Below, piece by piece: positions 44,482 to 53,261 of a DNA stretch of 64,000 bases. The stretch's first letter is position 1; every line of letters begins with the position of its first letter. The stretch is from NCBI GenBank assembly GCA_036268355.1, contig DATAUG010000036.1:1-64000 (forward strand). The letters are read 5' to 3'. The notes beneath the pieces were generated by a model that was given only the letters and a program-made list of their open reading frames with translations, did not search any database and was not told the origin of the DNA. The translations under genes and the position numbers were made by a program. Source of the DNA: DASQPJ01 sp036268355. Its GTDB lineage: Bacteria > Actinomycetota > Actinomycetes > Sporichthyales > Sporichthyaceae.

Positions 44482-45465
44482 TTGCCCGCGTCCCACGAAC
44501 TGGCTGCGGCCAGCGATCGGTTCATCCACTTCGCGCTCGTCGTGTACGCCCTGGCGATGCTGGCGCTGTCCGCCGAATGGGCGTTCGGCAGCCGGATCCG
44601 CTTCGCGGAAGTCCCGCAGGCGGCCGTCGCCGAGTTGCTGACGGTCGGCGGCGGGTCCGCCCCGGTCGTCGAAGCACCGCCACCGCCGGCGCCGGCACCC
44701 GTCGATCGGGCGGACCGGGCGGAGCGGTTCGGCCGCATCGGGCTGTCGCTGACCATGCTGGCCTTCGGACTGCACCTGGCCGGTGTGGTCTGCCGCGGGC
44801 TGGCGGTGCACCGGGTCCCGTGGGGCAACATGTACGAGTTCTCCACGGCGACCTCGCTGGCGGCCACCGGGGTGTTCCTCGTGCTCACCCGTCGCTACGA
44901 CGTGCGCTGGCTCGGTGTCTTCGTGGTGGCCCCGGTCCTGCTCACCCTCGGCCTGGCCGTCACCGTCCTGTATACCGACGCCGAACAGCTCCAGCCTGCG
45001 CTCCAGTCGTACTGGCTGGTCATCCACGTGGTCGCCGCGGTCACCTCGGCCGGGACCTTCACGGTGGGCGCCGCGATCAACGTCTTGTACCTGTTGCGCG
45101 ACCGGGCGGAGCGTCGTGGCCTGGCCGACGTCGGCTTCACCCGGCGAGTGCCGAATGCGGTGGCCCTGGATCGGCTGGCCTACCGGGTCCATGCCTTCGT
45201 GTTCCCGCTCTGGACGTTTGCGGTGATGGCGGGCGCGATCTGGGCGGAAAACGCCTGGGGCCGCTACTGGGGATGGGACCCGAAGGAGACCTGGGCCTTC
45301 ATCACCTGGGTGGTGTACGCGGCGTACCTGCACGCGCGGGCCACGGCGGGTTGGAAGGGGCGCCGGGCGGCCGCGATCGCGCTGGCCGGCTTCGGCTGCT
45401 TCCTGTTCAACTACTTCGTGATCAACCTGGTGATCACCGGCCTGCATTCCTACGCCGGGACCTGA
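44482..45465 (+). CDS. ccsB: c-type cytochrome biogenesis protein CcsB (CcsA/CcsB heme handling)
   Basis: 327-aa polytopic heme-handling protein. The tryptophan-rich WWD motif is WGRYWGWDPKETWAF; conserved histidines occur in LHLAGV, VIHVVAAV, and YLHARATAG. TTG 44482 is preferred since AGGGAG at 44471-44476 is correctly spaced; GTG 44476 would sit on that site. An internal Pro/Ala-rich loop (VVEAPPPPAPAPVDRADRA) near residue 70 is unusual. With ResB it attaches heme to apocytochromes c outside the membrane. Confidence 0.93.
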   Translation: MPASHELAAASDRFIHFALVVYALAMLALSAEWAFGSRIRFAEVPQAAVAELLTVGGGSAPVVEAPPPPAPAPVDRADRAERFGRIGLSLTMLAFGLHLAGVVCRGLAVHRVPWGNMYEFSTATSLAATGVFLVLTRRYDVRWLGVFVVAPVLLTLGLAVTVLYTDAEQLQPALQSYWLVIHVVAAVTSAGTFTVGAAINVLYLLRDRAERRGLADVGFTRRVPNAVALDRLAYRVHAFVFPLWTFAVMAGAIWAENAWGRYWGWDPKETWAFITWVVYAAYLHARATAGWKGRRAAAIALAGFGCFLFNYFVINLVITGLHSYAGT

Positions 45466-45491
45466 CGCCTGCCGCGCCGAAGTCGAGCCGA

Positions 45492-45878
45492 TCAGTCCGG
45501 CCGGTCGGTGTCGGTTCCCGGGCCGTCGGATCCGAAATCCTCCTCCAGCCTGCGCAATCGGCGCTGCTGATCGGCGCGGGCGTTGAGCACCGCCAGGAAC
45601 TCCGGGTCGTCGTCGGGTGCCGGGCGGGCCACGTAGGCGCGGCGGCCGCGCAGCGGGCTCCCCGGGGCAGTGCGTGCGCCTACCGGCGCGGCGGCCCGGT
45701 ACCGCGGTCGACCGAACGGGAACCACAGCAGCGGACCGAACGGCGCCAGCAGCACGATCACCACTGCCCAGGCCCACTTGGGCAGCGACCGTACGGCGGC
45801 CTTGTCCGCCTGCAGCAGTTCGATCAGCGCCCACGCGATCGACCCGACCACCAGCAGGACCAGAAGTTCGTCCGGCAT
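45492..45878 (-). CDS. PLDc_N-domain membrane protein
   Basis: 128 aa with two membrane segments: LLVLLVVGSIAWALIELL (about 5-22) and WAWAVVIVLLAPFGPLLWFPFG (about 35-56), together the phospholipase D N-terminal (PLDc_N) motif. A basic cytoplasmic tail with DPEFLAVLNARADQQRRLRRLEEDF follows, possibly a short coiled coil. No catalytic domain is present. ATG 45878 follows GGAAGAGG. The gene commonly sits next to ccsB in actinobacteria; function unknown. Confidence 0.75.
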   Translation of the reverse strand: MPDELLVLLVVGSIAWALIELLQADKAAVRSLPKWAWAVVIVLLAPFGPLLWFPFGRPRYRAAAPVGARTAPGSPLRGRRAYVARPAPDDDPEFLAVLNARADQQRRLRRLEEDFGSDGPGTDTDRPD

Positions 45879-46001
45879 GCGACCTCTTCCCACGACGCCT
45901 TCCGACAGCCTAATGCGGCCGACCGACCCGCCACGGGGCCTTTGCCGCCTTCGGCCGACGCCGACCACGCAACTATCCGCGCCACGTGTTTGACTGACGC
46001 T

Positions 46002-46295
46002 GTGCAACTCCCTCCGGCAGCCTCGTACACGCTGCGTCGCATCGGTCTGTTCGTTGCCGTACTGGGCCTGTCCGCAGTGACCCTGCACGGGCTCGGCCCG
46101 GTCCTGGTGCTGGTGGTGGCGACGGTGGTCTCCGGCGGGCTGAGTTACTTCCTGTTGGCAGGCAGCCGCGAGCAGATGGCCCGCTCGGTGGCCGGTCGGG
46201 TGCGTCGGGTGAACGCGCGGTTGGACGCGGGGGCGGCCAAGGAGGACGCGGCCCTGGATGCGGCCGAACGTTCGAAGCAGAAGAAGCCGAAGTAG
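46002..46295 (+). CDS. DUF4229-type small membrane protein
   Basis: 97 aa from GTG 46002 (TTG 45990 possible). Two hydrophobic helices (RRIGLFVAVLGLSAVTLHG and VLVLVVATVVSGGLSYFLL) are followed by a charged tail SVAGRVRRVNARLDAGAAKEDAALDAAE ending in a Lys-rich KQKKPK. This layout matches actinobacterial DUF4229 proteins found near ccsB and menA. Function unknown. Confidence 0.7.
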   Translation: MQLPPAASYTLRRIGLFVAVLGLSAVTLHGLGPVLVLVVATVVSGGLSYFLLAGSREQMARSVAGRVRRVNARLDAGAAKEDAALDAAERSKQKKPK

Positions 46296-46396
46296 TCCCA
46301 ACGGACTAACGCCGCATCAATTGCGCGACGCAACGGCTAGCGTTTCACCCGGAAAGTCCGAATTGCACTGTCGGAACTTTGTGGGGTGACGTCACG

Positions 46397-47905
46397 ATGC
46401 GCAGTTTGTCTAATTCTCGAATCCGTCCCGAATTGTCGCTGTGGATGCAGGCAATCGGTGGGTCCGTGCGGGAATGGCGCGGGCGCCGCGAATTGCGCCA
46501 CCGTGCGGACGACGCCGTCGCGGCGTCGGAACCGCACTACTACGACCCGGAGGCCTTCGGCGGGTTTGCAGCCGGGGCCGGCCTGAGCGCGACGCCGGTC
46601 GCGGTCATGGTGCCGGCGCCGCGGATCACCGGATACGGTCGGGGCCGGCGGCGGACCGCCTTGGCAGTGGCCGCGATCGTTGCCGCCGCGGCAATTCCGG
46701 CCTTCGCGATCACCTCGATCTTCACCCGGTCGTCCGACGACGGGGGCCTCACCGCGGCACCGACCGACACCGGAGCCGCCACCGCGGGGTCCGTCGCCGG
46801 CGCTACCGCGCAGACCCAATCAGGTCAGGCTCAGCCGGCCGCCGACCCGGCGGCCGCGCTGACCGGTGCCGCGCTGACCAGTGCCACGCCGACCAGTGCC
46901 ACGCCGACCCGTGCCACGACGGCCGGTGCCGGCGCCTCCCGCACTTCAACGGCGGGGACCTCGGCAGCCGGTACTTCGGCGGCCGGCGGTTCCGCGGCGT
47001 CCCCCGCGGCCGCCGTCGCCACGACGAATTCGGCAGCCAAGGCACATTCGGCCGTCGTGGCCGATGCCCCGGCCAACGCGCATCACGGCGCTAAGCCGAC
47101 TTCGCATTCGTCCGAGGCGGCGGCGGATACGAAACCGGAAAGCGCCGTCGGCGACATTGCCCAATTGCCGCGCGGTGAGAAGCCGATTTCGGTGACCCCG
47201 ATCACGCCGGAGAAAACGCAGCCGAGCCACCCCGCGCGAATTCACCGGACGCGGTCGGCGCACGGCGGCAATTGGGAATCCGGAACCGCCCCGGGCCACC
47301 AGGTTCCGGCAACCCACGCACACTCCGACGCCCCGGGGAGCCCGGCACCAAAGCAGATCGGTACCGTGCCGGCCCAGCAGCACCCCGCGGGCCCGACCTC
47401 CGACGGGACCGCGCCGAAGGCGCCGCAGTCGCCGACCCAGCAGGCGCCCGCTGCCCAAGCTCCGGCGGCCCCCGGCGCTCCGGCTCCGGCCCAGGCACCG
47501 GCTCAGGCACCGGCTCAGGCACCGGCTCCGGCGGCGGACCAGCCTCCGACTGCGGCCCAGGCCCCGGCTCCCGCACCGGCCAAGGCCCCGGCCCCGGCCC
47601 CGGCCCCGGCCAAGCCTGCCGCAAGTGACACCCCGAGCACGACGAAGGCGGACCCCGCCTCCCGGAGCGCCACGGCGCCGGCCGGGCGCTCGGTCGCCGA
47701 CGACCCGGCGACGGCACCCGCCGGCCCGGCGTCCGAGCCGGGCAAGACCCCGGAGCAGCGGCCGACGACACAGAGCAAGACGCCCGTCGCGAACGGGCCC
47801 GGCGCCCCGGACAGCAAGCCGGCCCAAGGGCCCACGGCGTCGGAGGCCAAGCCGGCGGAGGACCCGGCCGCCCCGCCCGCACAGAACCCGCAGGCCAAGC
47901 CCTGA
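46397..47905 (+). CDS. Membrane-anchored Ala/Pro-rich low-complexity protein
   Basis: 502 aa from ATG 46397 (GGGGTGA upstream). Residues 1-85 are cytoplasmic and basic, a membrane segment follows at about 86-106 (TALAVAAIVAAAAIPAFAI), and the remaining 400 residues are almost entirely Ala, Pro, Thr and Ser with tandem AQAP and APAPA repeats near 360-400. No catalytic domain is visible. Such tails usually cross or decorate the cell wall. Repeated GGCTCAGGCACC units in the DNA (around 47487-47530) make length variation between strains likely. The isolated position before menA gives no functional clue. Confidence 0.6.
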   Translation: MRSLSNSRIRPELSLWMQAIGGSVREWRGRRELRHRADDAVAASEPHYYDPEAFGGFAAGAGLSATPVAVMVPAPRITGYGRGRRRTALAVAAIVAAAAIPAFAITSIFTRSSDDGGLTAAPTDTGAATAGSVAGATAQTQSGQAQPAADPAAALTGAALTSATPTSATPTRATTAGAGASRTSTAGTSAAGTSAAGGSAASPAAAVATTNSAAKAHSAVVADAPANAHHGAKPTSHSSEAAADTKPESAVGDIAQLPRGEKPISVTPITPEKTQPSHPARIHRTRSAHGGNWESGTAPGHQVPATHAHSDAPGSPAPKQIGTVPAQQHPAGPTSDGTAPKAPQSPTQQAPAAQAPAAPGAPAPAQAPAQAPAQAPAPAADQPPTAAQAPAPAPAKAPAPAPAPAKPAASDTPSTTKADPASRSATAPAGRSVADDPATAPAGPASEPGKTPEQRPTTQSKTPVANGPGAPDSKPAQGPTASEAKPAEDPAAPPAQNPQAKP

Positions 47906-47950
47906 ACGTCAGATGAGCGAAGCGGTCGGCGCCTGAGGCACCCTTTCGGA

Positions 47951-48823
47951 TCAGGCGCCGGCCGCCAGCGCGACGGCGAGCAGCAACCCGAAGCCCAGCT
48001 GGGCCCGCGCGGTCCCGGCCAGCGCCGGGATCAGGTCCTTGCCTGCCGCGCCGCCCAGCACCTGGCGCAGCGCCGGCGTCGTCATCGGCAGCGCCAACAG
48101 GGCCAGGCAGGCCCAGGGCTGCCGGGGCACCATCGCCAGCGGGAAGACGAACGACCCCAGCACCAGGGCGCCGAACAGGCGACGGGTGGCCCGGTCGCCC
48201 AGCCGCACCGCCAGCGTCCGCTTCCCGGCCGGGGCGTCCTTGGGTGCGTCGCGCAGGTTGTTGACCACCAGCAGCGCGCAGGCGAGCATGCCCACCGGGA
48301 ACGCCGCGACCACGGCGGGCCAGGTAAGTCCGCCGGCTTGTACGTAGGTCGTGCCGAGCACGGCCACCAGCCCGAAGAACACGAACACCGAAACCTCGCC
48401 GAGCCCCCGGTAGCCGTACGGCCGGTTGCCTCCGGTGTAACCCCATGCCGCGGCGATGGCCGTTGCGCCGAGCGCCACCAGCCACCAGGACGAGGTGGCC
48501 GCCAGGATCAGGCCCGCGATCGCCCCGATTCCGAACGAGGCGAACGCGGCCGCCTTGACCTGCCGGGGCGAGGCGACGCGGGACCCGACCAGGCGCAATG
48601 GGCCGACCCGGTCGTCGTCGGTGCCGCGCACCCCGTCGGAGTAGTCGTTGGCATAGTTGACGCCGACCTGCAGCGCCAGGGCCACCGTCAGTGCCAGCAG
48701 TGCCTTCCACCAGACCGCGGAGTCGTCGTTGGCGGCCGCGCCGGTCCCGACCGCGACCGGCGCCAGGGCGACCGGCAACGTGCGGGGGCGCGCCCCCGCC
48801 AACCATTGCGCCGCCGTGGCCAT
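47951..48823 (-). CDS. menA: 1,4-dihydroxy-2-naphthoate polyprenyltransferase
   Basis: Membrane prenyltransferase adding the isoprenoid tail in menaquinone synthesis. 290 aa with eight or nine hydrophobic helices; the first Asp-rich motif is NYANDYSDGVRGTDDDR and the second NNLRDAPKDAPAGKRTLAVRLG. N-terminal WLAGARPRTLPVALAPV is typical of MenA. Transcribed in the same direction as menE, which lies 72 bases upstream. Confidence 0.95.
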   Translation of the reverse strand: MATAAQWLAGARPRTLPVALAPVAVGTGAAANDDSAVWWKALLALTVALALQVGVNYANDYSDGVRGTDDDRVGPLRLVGSRVASPRQVKAAAFASFGIGAIAGLILAATSSWWLVALGATAIAAAWGYTGGNRPYGYRGLGEVSVFVFFGLVAVLGTTYVQAGGLTWPAVVAAFPVGMLACALLVVNNLRDAPKDAPAGKRTLAVRLGDRATRRLFGALVLGSFVFPLAMVPRQPWACLALLALPMTTPALRQVLGGAAGKDLIPALAGTARAQLGFGLLLAVALAAGA

Positions 48824-48895
48824 GCTCCGCGTCCTTCCGGCTGTGCTGAATCCCCACCGACCGCGGGTGCCGCGGTAGGTCCATGCGTGCTGCGA

Positions 48896-50056
48896 CTACG
48901 GCAGCCGCGCCATGACCCGCACGCGCGCCCGGTCCACCTTGCCGGACGGCAGTTTCGGGATGGCCGAGGCGACCACGAACTCGCCGGGCGCGTGCGGGCC
49001 ACCCAATCGAGCGGTGACCAGCGCGCGCAACTCGGCCCGATCCACGGTCCCGTTCCTCGGGACCACGACCGCGACCACCCGTTCCCCCCATTCTCGGTCC
49101 GGGCGCCCGACCACGACGACCTCGGCGACGCTGGGATGGCCCGCCAGGACGGCCTCGACCGACTGCGCCGGGACCTTCACGCCTCCGCTGATGATGACGT
49201 CGTCGACGCGGCCGAGGACGTGCAGGACGCCGCCGGAGTCCAGCCGGCCGAGGTCCGAGCTGGTGAACCAGGCCCCGGTGAAACCCGGCTGCGCCCCCGG
49301 CGGTCCGGCGGCGGCGGGCCGGGGCCCCAGGTAACCGCGGGCGAGAACCGGCCCGGTGATCCGGATCAGCCCGCCGGTGCCGATCATCAGCCGGACGCCG
49401 GGCAGCGGCAGCCCGTCATAGACGCACCCCCCGCAGGTCTCGGTCATGCCGTAGGTGCGGATCACCCGGGCGCCCCGGCCGGCGGCGCGGGCCACCAGGC
49501 CGTCCGGGATCGGGCCGCCGCCGAGCAGGATCGCGTCGAACGTGTCCAGTGGGGTGCCCGCGTCCAGCAGTCGGACGAGTTGGGTGGGGACCAGGGCGGT
49601 ATACCGGCGGCTGTCGCGGTCCAGAAGGGCCGCCGCGGCGGCGAACGCGGCCGGGTCGAAGTGCGCCCCGGCGGTCACCACCGGCGCCATGCCACCGGCC
49701 CGACACCGGGTCAGCACGGACACGCCCGCGATCCTGGCCGGCGACATCGCCAGCAGCCACTGCCCCGGACCGCCGAGGTGCCGGTGGGTCGCCTGTGCCG
49801 AGTGGTCGAGGGCGGCGCTCGATATCCGCACCCCTTTGGGGCTCCCCGTGGAGCCGGAGGTCGGGATCACCAGCGCGGTGTCCGCGGGTACGCCGTCCCG
49901 GGCGGCGGGCAGCAGGTGCTCGGCCAACCGTCGGCCCTCCGGACCGGGCGGCACGAGCAGGAGCGCGGGGCCCGAGCCGTCCAGCGCCGCCTCCATGGCG
50001 GGGCCGGGGAGGGCGTCGCGATCCACGGTCAGCGCCACCAGCTCGCGGTCCTCCAC
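48896..50056 (-). CDS. menE: o-Succinylbenzoate--CoA ligase
   Basis: ANL-superfamily ligase of the menaquinone pathway. 386 aa, the short actinobacterial form. The P-loop TSGSTGSPKGV is at about residues 66-76, A5 is TYGMTETCGG, the hinge motif GRVDDVIISGG, and the catalytic lysine is kept in LPSGKVDRARV, unlike the ligase homologue at 30396. Proximity to menA supports the menaquinone assignment over a general acyl-CoA ligase. Confidence 0.93.
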   Translation of the reverse strand: MEDRELVALTVDRDALPGPAMEAALDGSGPALLLVPPGPEGRRLAEHLLPAARDGVPADTALVIPTSGSTGSPKGVRISSAALDHSAQATHRHLGGPGQWLLAMSPARIAGVSVLTRCRAGGMAPVVTAGAHFDPAAFAAAAALLDRDSRRYTALVPTQLVRLLDAGTPLDTFDAILLGGGPIPDGLVARAAGRGARVIRTYGMTETCGGCVYDGLPLPGVRLMIGTGGLIRITGPVLARGYLGPRPAAAGPPGAQPGFTGAWFTSSDLGRLDSGGVLHVLGRVDDVIISGGVKVPAQSVEAVLAGHPSVAEVVVVGRPDREWGERVVAVVVPRNGTVDRAELRALVTARLGGPHAPGEFVVASAIPKLPSGKVDRARVRVMARLP

Positions 50057-50209
50057 GGCCGCTCAGCGTAGGTGGACCGGCTCGGGACGACGCGCCCCGG
50101 GCTTGTCCACAGGGCGGTTTTCGTCCACATCCCCGCCGATGCCGCTCGCCGCGGGGGGTCCGGGGCGGCAGGCTCGTCGTCACAGCGGTGCGGTGGAGGA
50201 GGAGGGCCG

Positions 50210-50524
50210 ATGGCAGCGTTCCGTGCGGCGGTGGTGGCGCAGATGCGGCGACAGTTGATCGGCCCGCTGCCCGGCGACCCGGTCGGCAGTCGCTACCTGC
50301 GTGGCCTGTCGATCGTGCCGGCCGAGGATCCGGACACGGTTCTGTTCGCGATCGACCTGGTGATCTACGGGGTTGCCGTGCAGGAGTCGTTCGAAGTTCC
50401 GGAGTGGTCGTCGCTGGCCGTCGGCTCGCCCTCGGCGCTGGGTCGTGCGTTGGCGGCCGAGATCCGGTTGCGCTTCGGCGAGAGCCTGGCCCGGGCGCGC
50501 GTCGGCACCGGGCCCGCGCGATGA
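50210..50524 (+). CDS. Small protein of unknown function
   Basis: 104 aa starting at ATG 50210 behind a strong GGAGGAGGAGGG ribosome site. It begins MAAFRAAVVAQMRRQL and contains YLRGLSIVPAEDPDTVLFAID and VQESFEVPEWSSLAVGSPSA; no membrane segment and no known motif. It is the last chromosomal gene before the mobile element. Divergent from menE, with about 150 bases between their starts. Confidence 0.65.
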   Translation: MAAFRAAVVAQMRRQLIGPLPGDPVGSRYLRGLSIVPAEDPDTVLFAIDLVIYGVAVQESFEVPEWSSLAVGSPSALGRALAAEIRLRFGESLARARVGTGPAR

Positions 50525-50694
50525 GGGGCCGGGGTGGCCCGGCGGCTTCAGAAGTACCAGGGGAACTTTTCCGGACCCCGGCGCTACCAGGGCCGATCCG
50601 CTGATCAGGCCTCTGACCTGCGTAAACGTCCCGTGATAACCCGTGGCCACCCGCGGTGTCACGCAAAAATCGAGACCCCGTAAAGCCCCCGGGA
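50525..50694. other. Probable left boundary region of the mobile element
   Basis: 170 bases with no gene and no tRNA. An imperfect inverted repeat (CGTGATAACC at 50632-50641 with GGTGTCACG at 50655-50663) lies here. The attachment core should be in or near this stretch, but the matching right end is outside the window, so it cannot be located by comparison. Confidence 0.4.
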
Positions 50695-51495
50695 TCAAAT
50701 GAGCCGGCCAGCCTGCGGCCCGATGTACCCAGCAATCGAGCCGCGCTGCCGGGCGAACTGGCGCCATTCTGCGGCCTCCCGGGCCTCCCGCTCCGCCTTC
50801 GTCTCGACGCGCGCCGGCTCACGCTGCTCCACGGACTCCGGAGAAGGAGCCTGGGCGGCCTCCTGCGGGGCCGGCGGCAGTTCCCGGGCCAGCGGCACCT
50901 TCTCACCCCGGATCGTGCGGCCTGCGGGTTCGGGGACGTCGTCAAGCTCGTCCACGTCGTCGTCGCCGAACTCTTCTGCCGCCGTCCTCAGCGGCCAGTC
51001 AGCCTGCTCAGCAGCAAGGGCGAGGCGCCGCTTGTAGATGTCGAGCAGGCTGACCAGCTCGGGGCCAGCAGGCCGGGGGCCCTCGGCGTTCAGCTCTTGC
51101 ATCGGCGCTGCGGTGACCTCGTCGGACGCGTCGAAGGCGCTGAACTTGTTGAAGACGATAGAGATGATCCGAGAGCGTTCCGTGTAGGTGCTGGTCGGGT
51201 CCCGGAGGATGGCCAACGCCTGCTTGGACGCCTCGTTCAGCAGATCGAGCCCGTACCGCTGCTTCAGGCGCCGGGTCAGTTCGCGGTTCTGTCGGCGGAC
51301 CTCGGCCCGGAACGGGGCGCCCTGCCGCCAGTTCTTGATGGTCGACTCGGAGACGGACGCGGCGCCGGCGGCGTCCTTGTCCGTGCCGCCGACCGCGAGC
51401 GCCGCGATGGCCAGGTTCTGCGCCGGCGTGAACAGGTCGTCGTACTTGACGCGGCCTGAGGCCGGCCCGGAGGACTGCTCGATCTCGTCGCTCAT
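50695..51495 (-). CDS. Terminase-small-subunit-like HTH protein
   Basis: 266 aa. Residues about 20-65 (FTPAQNLAIAALAVGG, VSESTIKNWRQGAPFRAEVRR) form a helix-turn-helix with the Trp-x-x-x-x-x-Phe spacing of the phBC6A51 family seen in phage small terminase subunits and similar regulators. A helical middle and a long charged C-terminal region (EREAREAAEWRQFARQRGSIAGY) follow. No large terminase subunit is nearby. It is the gene at the extreme left of the element and overlaps the stop of the small gene upstream (ATGA). It could equally be a DNA-binding regulator. Confidence 0.5.
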   Translation of the reverse strand: MSDEIEQSSGPASGRVKYDDLFTPAQNLAIAALAVGGTDKDAAGAASVSESTIKNWRQGAPFRAEVRRQNRELTRRLKQRYGLDLLNEASKQALAILRDPTSTYTERSRIISIVFNKFSAFDASDEVTAAPMQELNAEGPRPAGPELVSLLDIYKRRLALAAEQADWPLRTAAEEFGDDDVDELDDVPEPAGRTIRGEKVPLARELPPAPQEAAQAPSPESVEQREPARVETKAEREAREAAEWRQFARQRGSIAGYIGPQAGRLI

Positions 51496-51644
51496 TCGAG
51501 GCTCGCCTCCAGGTCGAAGACCAGCTCCGCCGCCTTCAGCTTCTCGGCGTTGCTGGCGTTCGGGTCAGTCAGGACATCGCCCAGGGCCCGAAACACGTAC
51601 GGCAGAAGCCGGGTCAGGTGGATGGGGCTGCTGTCGTTGCTCAT
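51492..51644 (-). CDS. Small helical protein, unknown
   Basis: 50 aa, beginning MSNDSSPIHLTRLLPYVFRA and ending ELVFDLEASLE. Its stop overlaps the ATG of the terminase-like gene by 4 bases, indicating coupled translation and a related role. No family recognised. Confidence 0.5.
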   Translation of the reverse strand: MSNDSSPIHLTRLLPYVFRALGDVLTDPNASNAEKLKAAELVFDLEASLE

Positions 51645-51670
51645 CTCACGTCTCTCGTTGTGCTGTTGGT

Positions 51671-51724
51671 GGGCCCGGCCGGTCCGCGTCGTCCTCAACC
51701 CCACGAACCAGCCGGGCCCTTTTT
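51671..51724 (+). terminator. Plus-strand terminator-like hairpin with T run
   Basis: GGGCCCGGC (51671-51679) pairs with GCCGGGCCC (51711-51719) across a 31-base loop, followed by TTTTT. The orientation is plus although all adjacent genes are minus-strand, so it may end an antisense or unrecognised transcript. Confidence 0.5.
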
Positions 51725-51803
51725 GGTGCACCGGCCGCCCGTGCTGTGAAGCTGGCTCCGGCTCGGCGTCCGGGGGAGATGAGTCCCCGACGCCGCTGGC
51801 TGA

Positions 51804-51836
51804 CCGCTCTGGCGCTTTTCCAAGGCGCCCGAGCGG
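51804..51836 (-). terminator. Hairpin following the long Cys-rich gene
   Basis: CCGCTC-T-GGCGC pairs with the matching right arm up to GAGCGG (11 pairs, one mismatch) around TTTTCCAA. It starts 7 bases beyond the stop of the minus-strand gene 51843-53261; a second hairpin, GCGTC...GACGC, lies at about 51766-51793. Confidence 0.55.
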
Positions 51837-51842
51837 CCACGG

Positions 51843-53261
51843 CTATTCGGGATAGTCGTTCGGCTCGTCCTCGGCCTCGGCGGTCTTCACCGCGTGGCCT
51901 GACCGCTCGGCTGCCCGCACCAAGCTGGCCGCGGTCTGCCGCCAGGCGCCCCGGTTCGCGGCCATACGTTCGGCCAACGCGACCTTCTGGGTCTGGAGAT
52001 CCAGCCGGTGCGTTTCGGCTGCTGTCCGGACCCGCCGGGCGGCCTCCAGGGTGCGCTGCACCCCGTTCGCGACCTTGCGGGCGAGGTCTGCGTCGGAGGC
52101 CAGAAGAGCGGCGGCCAGGGCCTCGCGCTCGGCCGTGTGATCGACGGCCAGCACGTCGGGCTGGGTCTGTCCCTCAAGCCGCTGCAGGGCCCCGTCGGCG
52201 TCGTGGGGGAGGTGGGCCCACCCCTCGGAACTGGGCCCTGTGGAGGGCTGCCAGCCACTTCTACGGGCGACCATCACGCGGCTGGCATACGTCAGCCGAG
52301 CTAGCCTTCCGGGCGCGTACCAGTCCCCGTCGGCGAGGGCACCGGCGCGGAGCAGCGCCTCGGTGACCAGCCCCTCGCCGAAGTGCATCGGCTCGCGGTT
52401 CAGCGGGTCCAACGTGGCGCACGCCCGGCACACCAGCACCGCCACCGGGACCAGGCCACCGCCGGTGTGCAGCACCGAAGTGTCGGTCGCCGCCGGTGCG
52501 AACACATCGCCAGCGGGGGTGCCGTACGGGGCTGCGTAAGCCTCGATCCCGCACAGGCCGCACCCGTCGCGGACCTGCGCCCCGTGCGGGATCTTGGCGG
52601 TCTGCGGGTCGCGGGCGAACAGCGCCGGGGAGTGGTCAGCGGCTGCGATCTCGATCGTCTGCCCGGCGTGGGCCAGCAGGTCGCGGTTCATGTTGGCCAG
52701 GCGTCGCAGCCCGGCGACCTTGTCGGGCGGCAGGAAGCTGAACGGGCTGCGGGCAACGCTGGCGGCCCGGCGCGTCAGCTCAGCCAGGGCCGGGGGAGTC
52801 TCGTCGCCCAGCGGCACGTACTGCGAGTCGGCGGGCAGGTGCTCGGCGGCCCCGACCCACGACGCGAAGCTCAGCCCGCCCAGCGCCGGATGATCGGCCA
52901 GGTCTTTGGACCACGGCAACCCGGCGGCGTCCAGGGTGTCCATCGTGGCGGGGCCGTCGATCTTGAGGAGCCGTACGGCCGTGGCGAAGCGGACACCGTC
53001 CGGGCCGAACGCCGCGGTCCAGGCAGCTTCGCGTTTGGCGCAGTCCAGGCATTTGGTGAACCATGCGGTGACGTCGTACCGCCACCCGCCGCGACCCACG
53101 CGGCCTTCCGGCGCGCCGCCCCAGCCCGTCTCGATGAAGTCGTCCGCCGCGTCGGCGTGGGCCACGGCGACCCCGCAGGTCGAGCAGGCTGCCGTCCGGC
53201 CACCCGGAGCCGGGGCGGTCGGCGCGGAGCGGTCCACGATGGTGCGACTTTCGGTGTTCAC
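51843..53261 (-). CDS. Large Cys-rich element protein, unknown function
   Basis: 472 aa. Paired cysteines (CSTCG near residue 26, CLDC near 73, CGLCG near 210, CRAC near 258) suggest two zinc ribbons, and the C-terminal third (from about 370) is a charged helical region (REALAAALLASDADLARKV...). No enzyme motif seen. The GTG start overlaps the stop of the preceding gene (GTGA). It belongs to the same overlapping chain as three other Cys-rich small proteins of the element. Length and zinc sites would suit a nucleic-acid-binding scaffold, but this is only an inference. Confidence 0.55.
   Translation of the reverse strand: MNTESRTIVDRSAPTAPAPGGRTAACSTCGVAVAHADAADDFIETGWGGAPEGRVGRGGWRYDVTAWFTKCLDCAKREAAWTAAFGPDGVRFATAVRLLKIDGPATMDTLDAAGLPWSKDLADHPALGGLSFASWVGAAEHLPADSQYVPLGDETPPALAELTRRAASVARSPFSFLPPDKVAGLRRLANMNRDLLAHAGQTIEIAAADHSPALFARDPQTAKIPHGAQVRDGCGLCGIEAYAAPYGTPAGDVFAPAATDTSVLHTGGGLVPVAVLVCRACATLDPLNREPMHFGEGLVTEALLRAGALADGDWYAPGRLARLTYASRVMVARRSGWQPSTGPSSEGWAHLPHDADGALQRLEGQTQPDVLAVDHTAEREALAAALLASDADLARKVANGVQRTLEAARRVRTAAETHRLDLQTQKVALAERMAANRGAWRQTAASLVRAAERSGHAVKTAEAEDEPNDYPE

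Noticed and set aside
47480..47620. Tandem repeats as a CRISPR or VNTR locus
   Set aside because: They are in-frame codon repeats for AQAP/APAPA within a low-complexity protein; no spacers.
50525..50694. A tRNA 3' end as attachment site for the element
   Set aside because: No tRNA-like cloverleaf or GTTCGA-type T-arm could be made; the boundary seems intergenic.
51671..51720. tRNA-like fold
   Set aside because: The GGGCCCGGC/GCCGGGCCC stem looks like an acceptor stem, but no D, anticodon or T arms can be formed.
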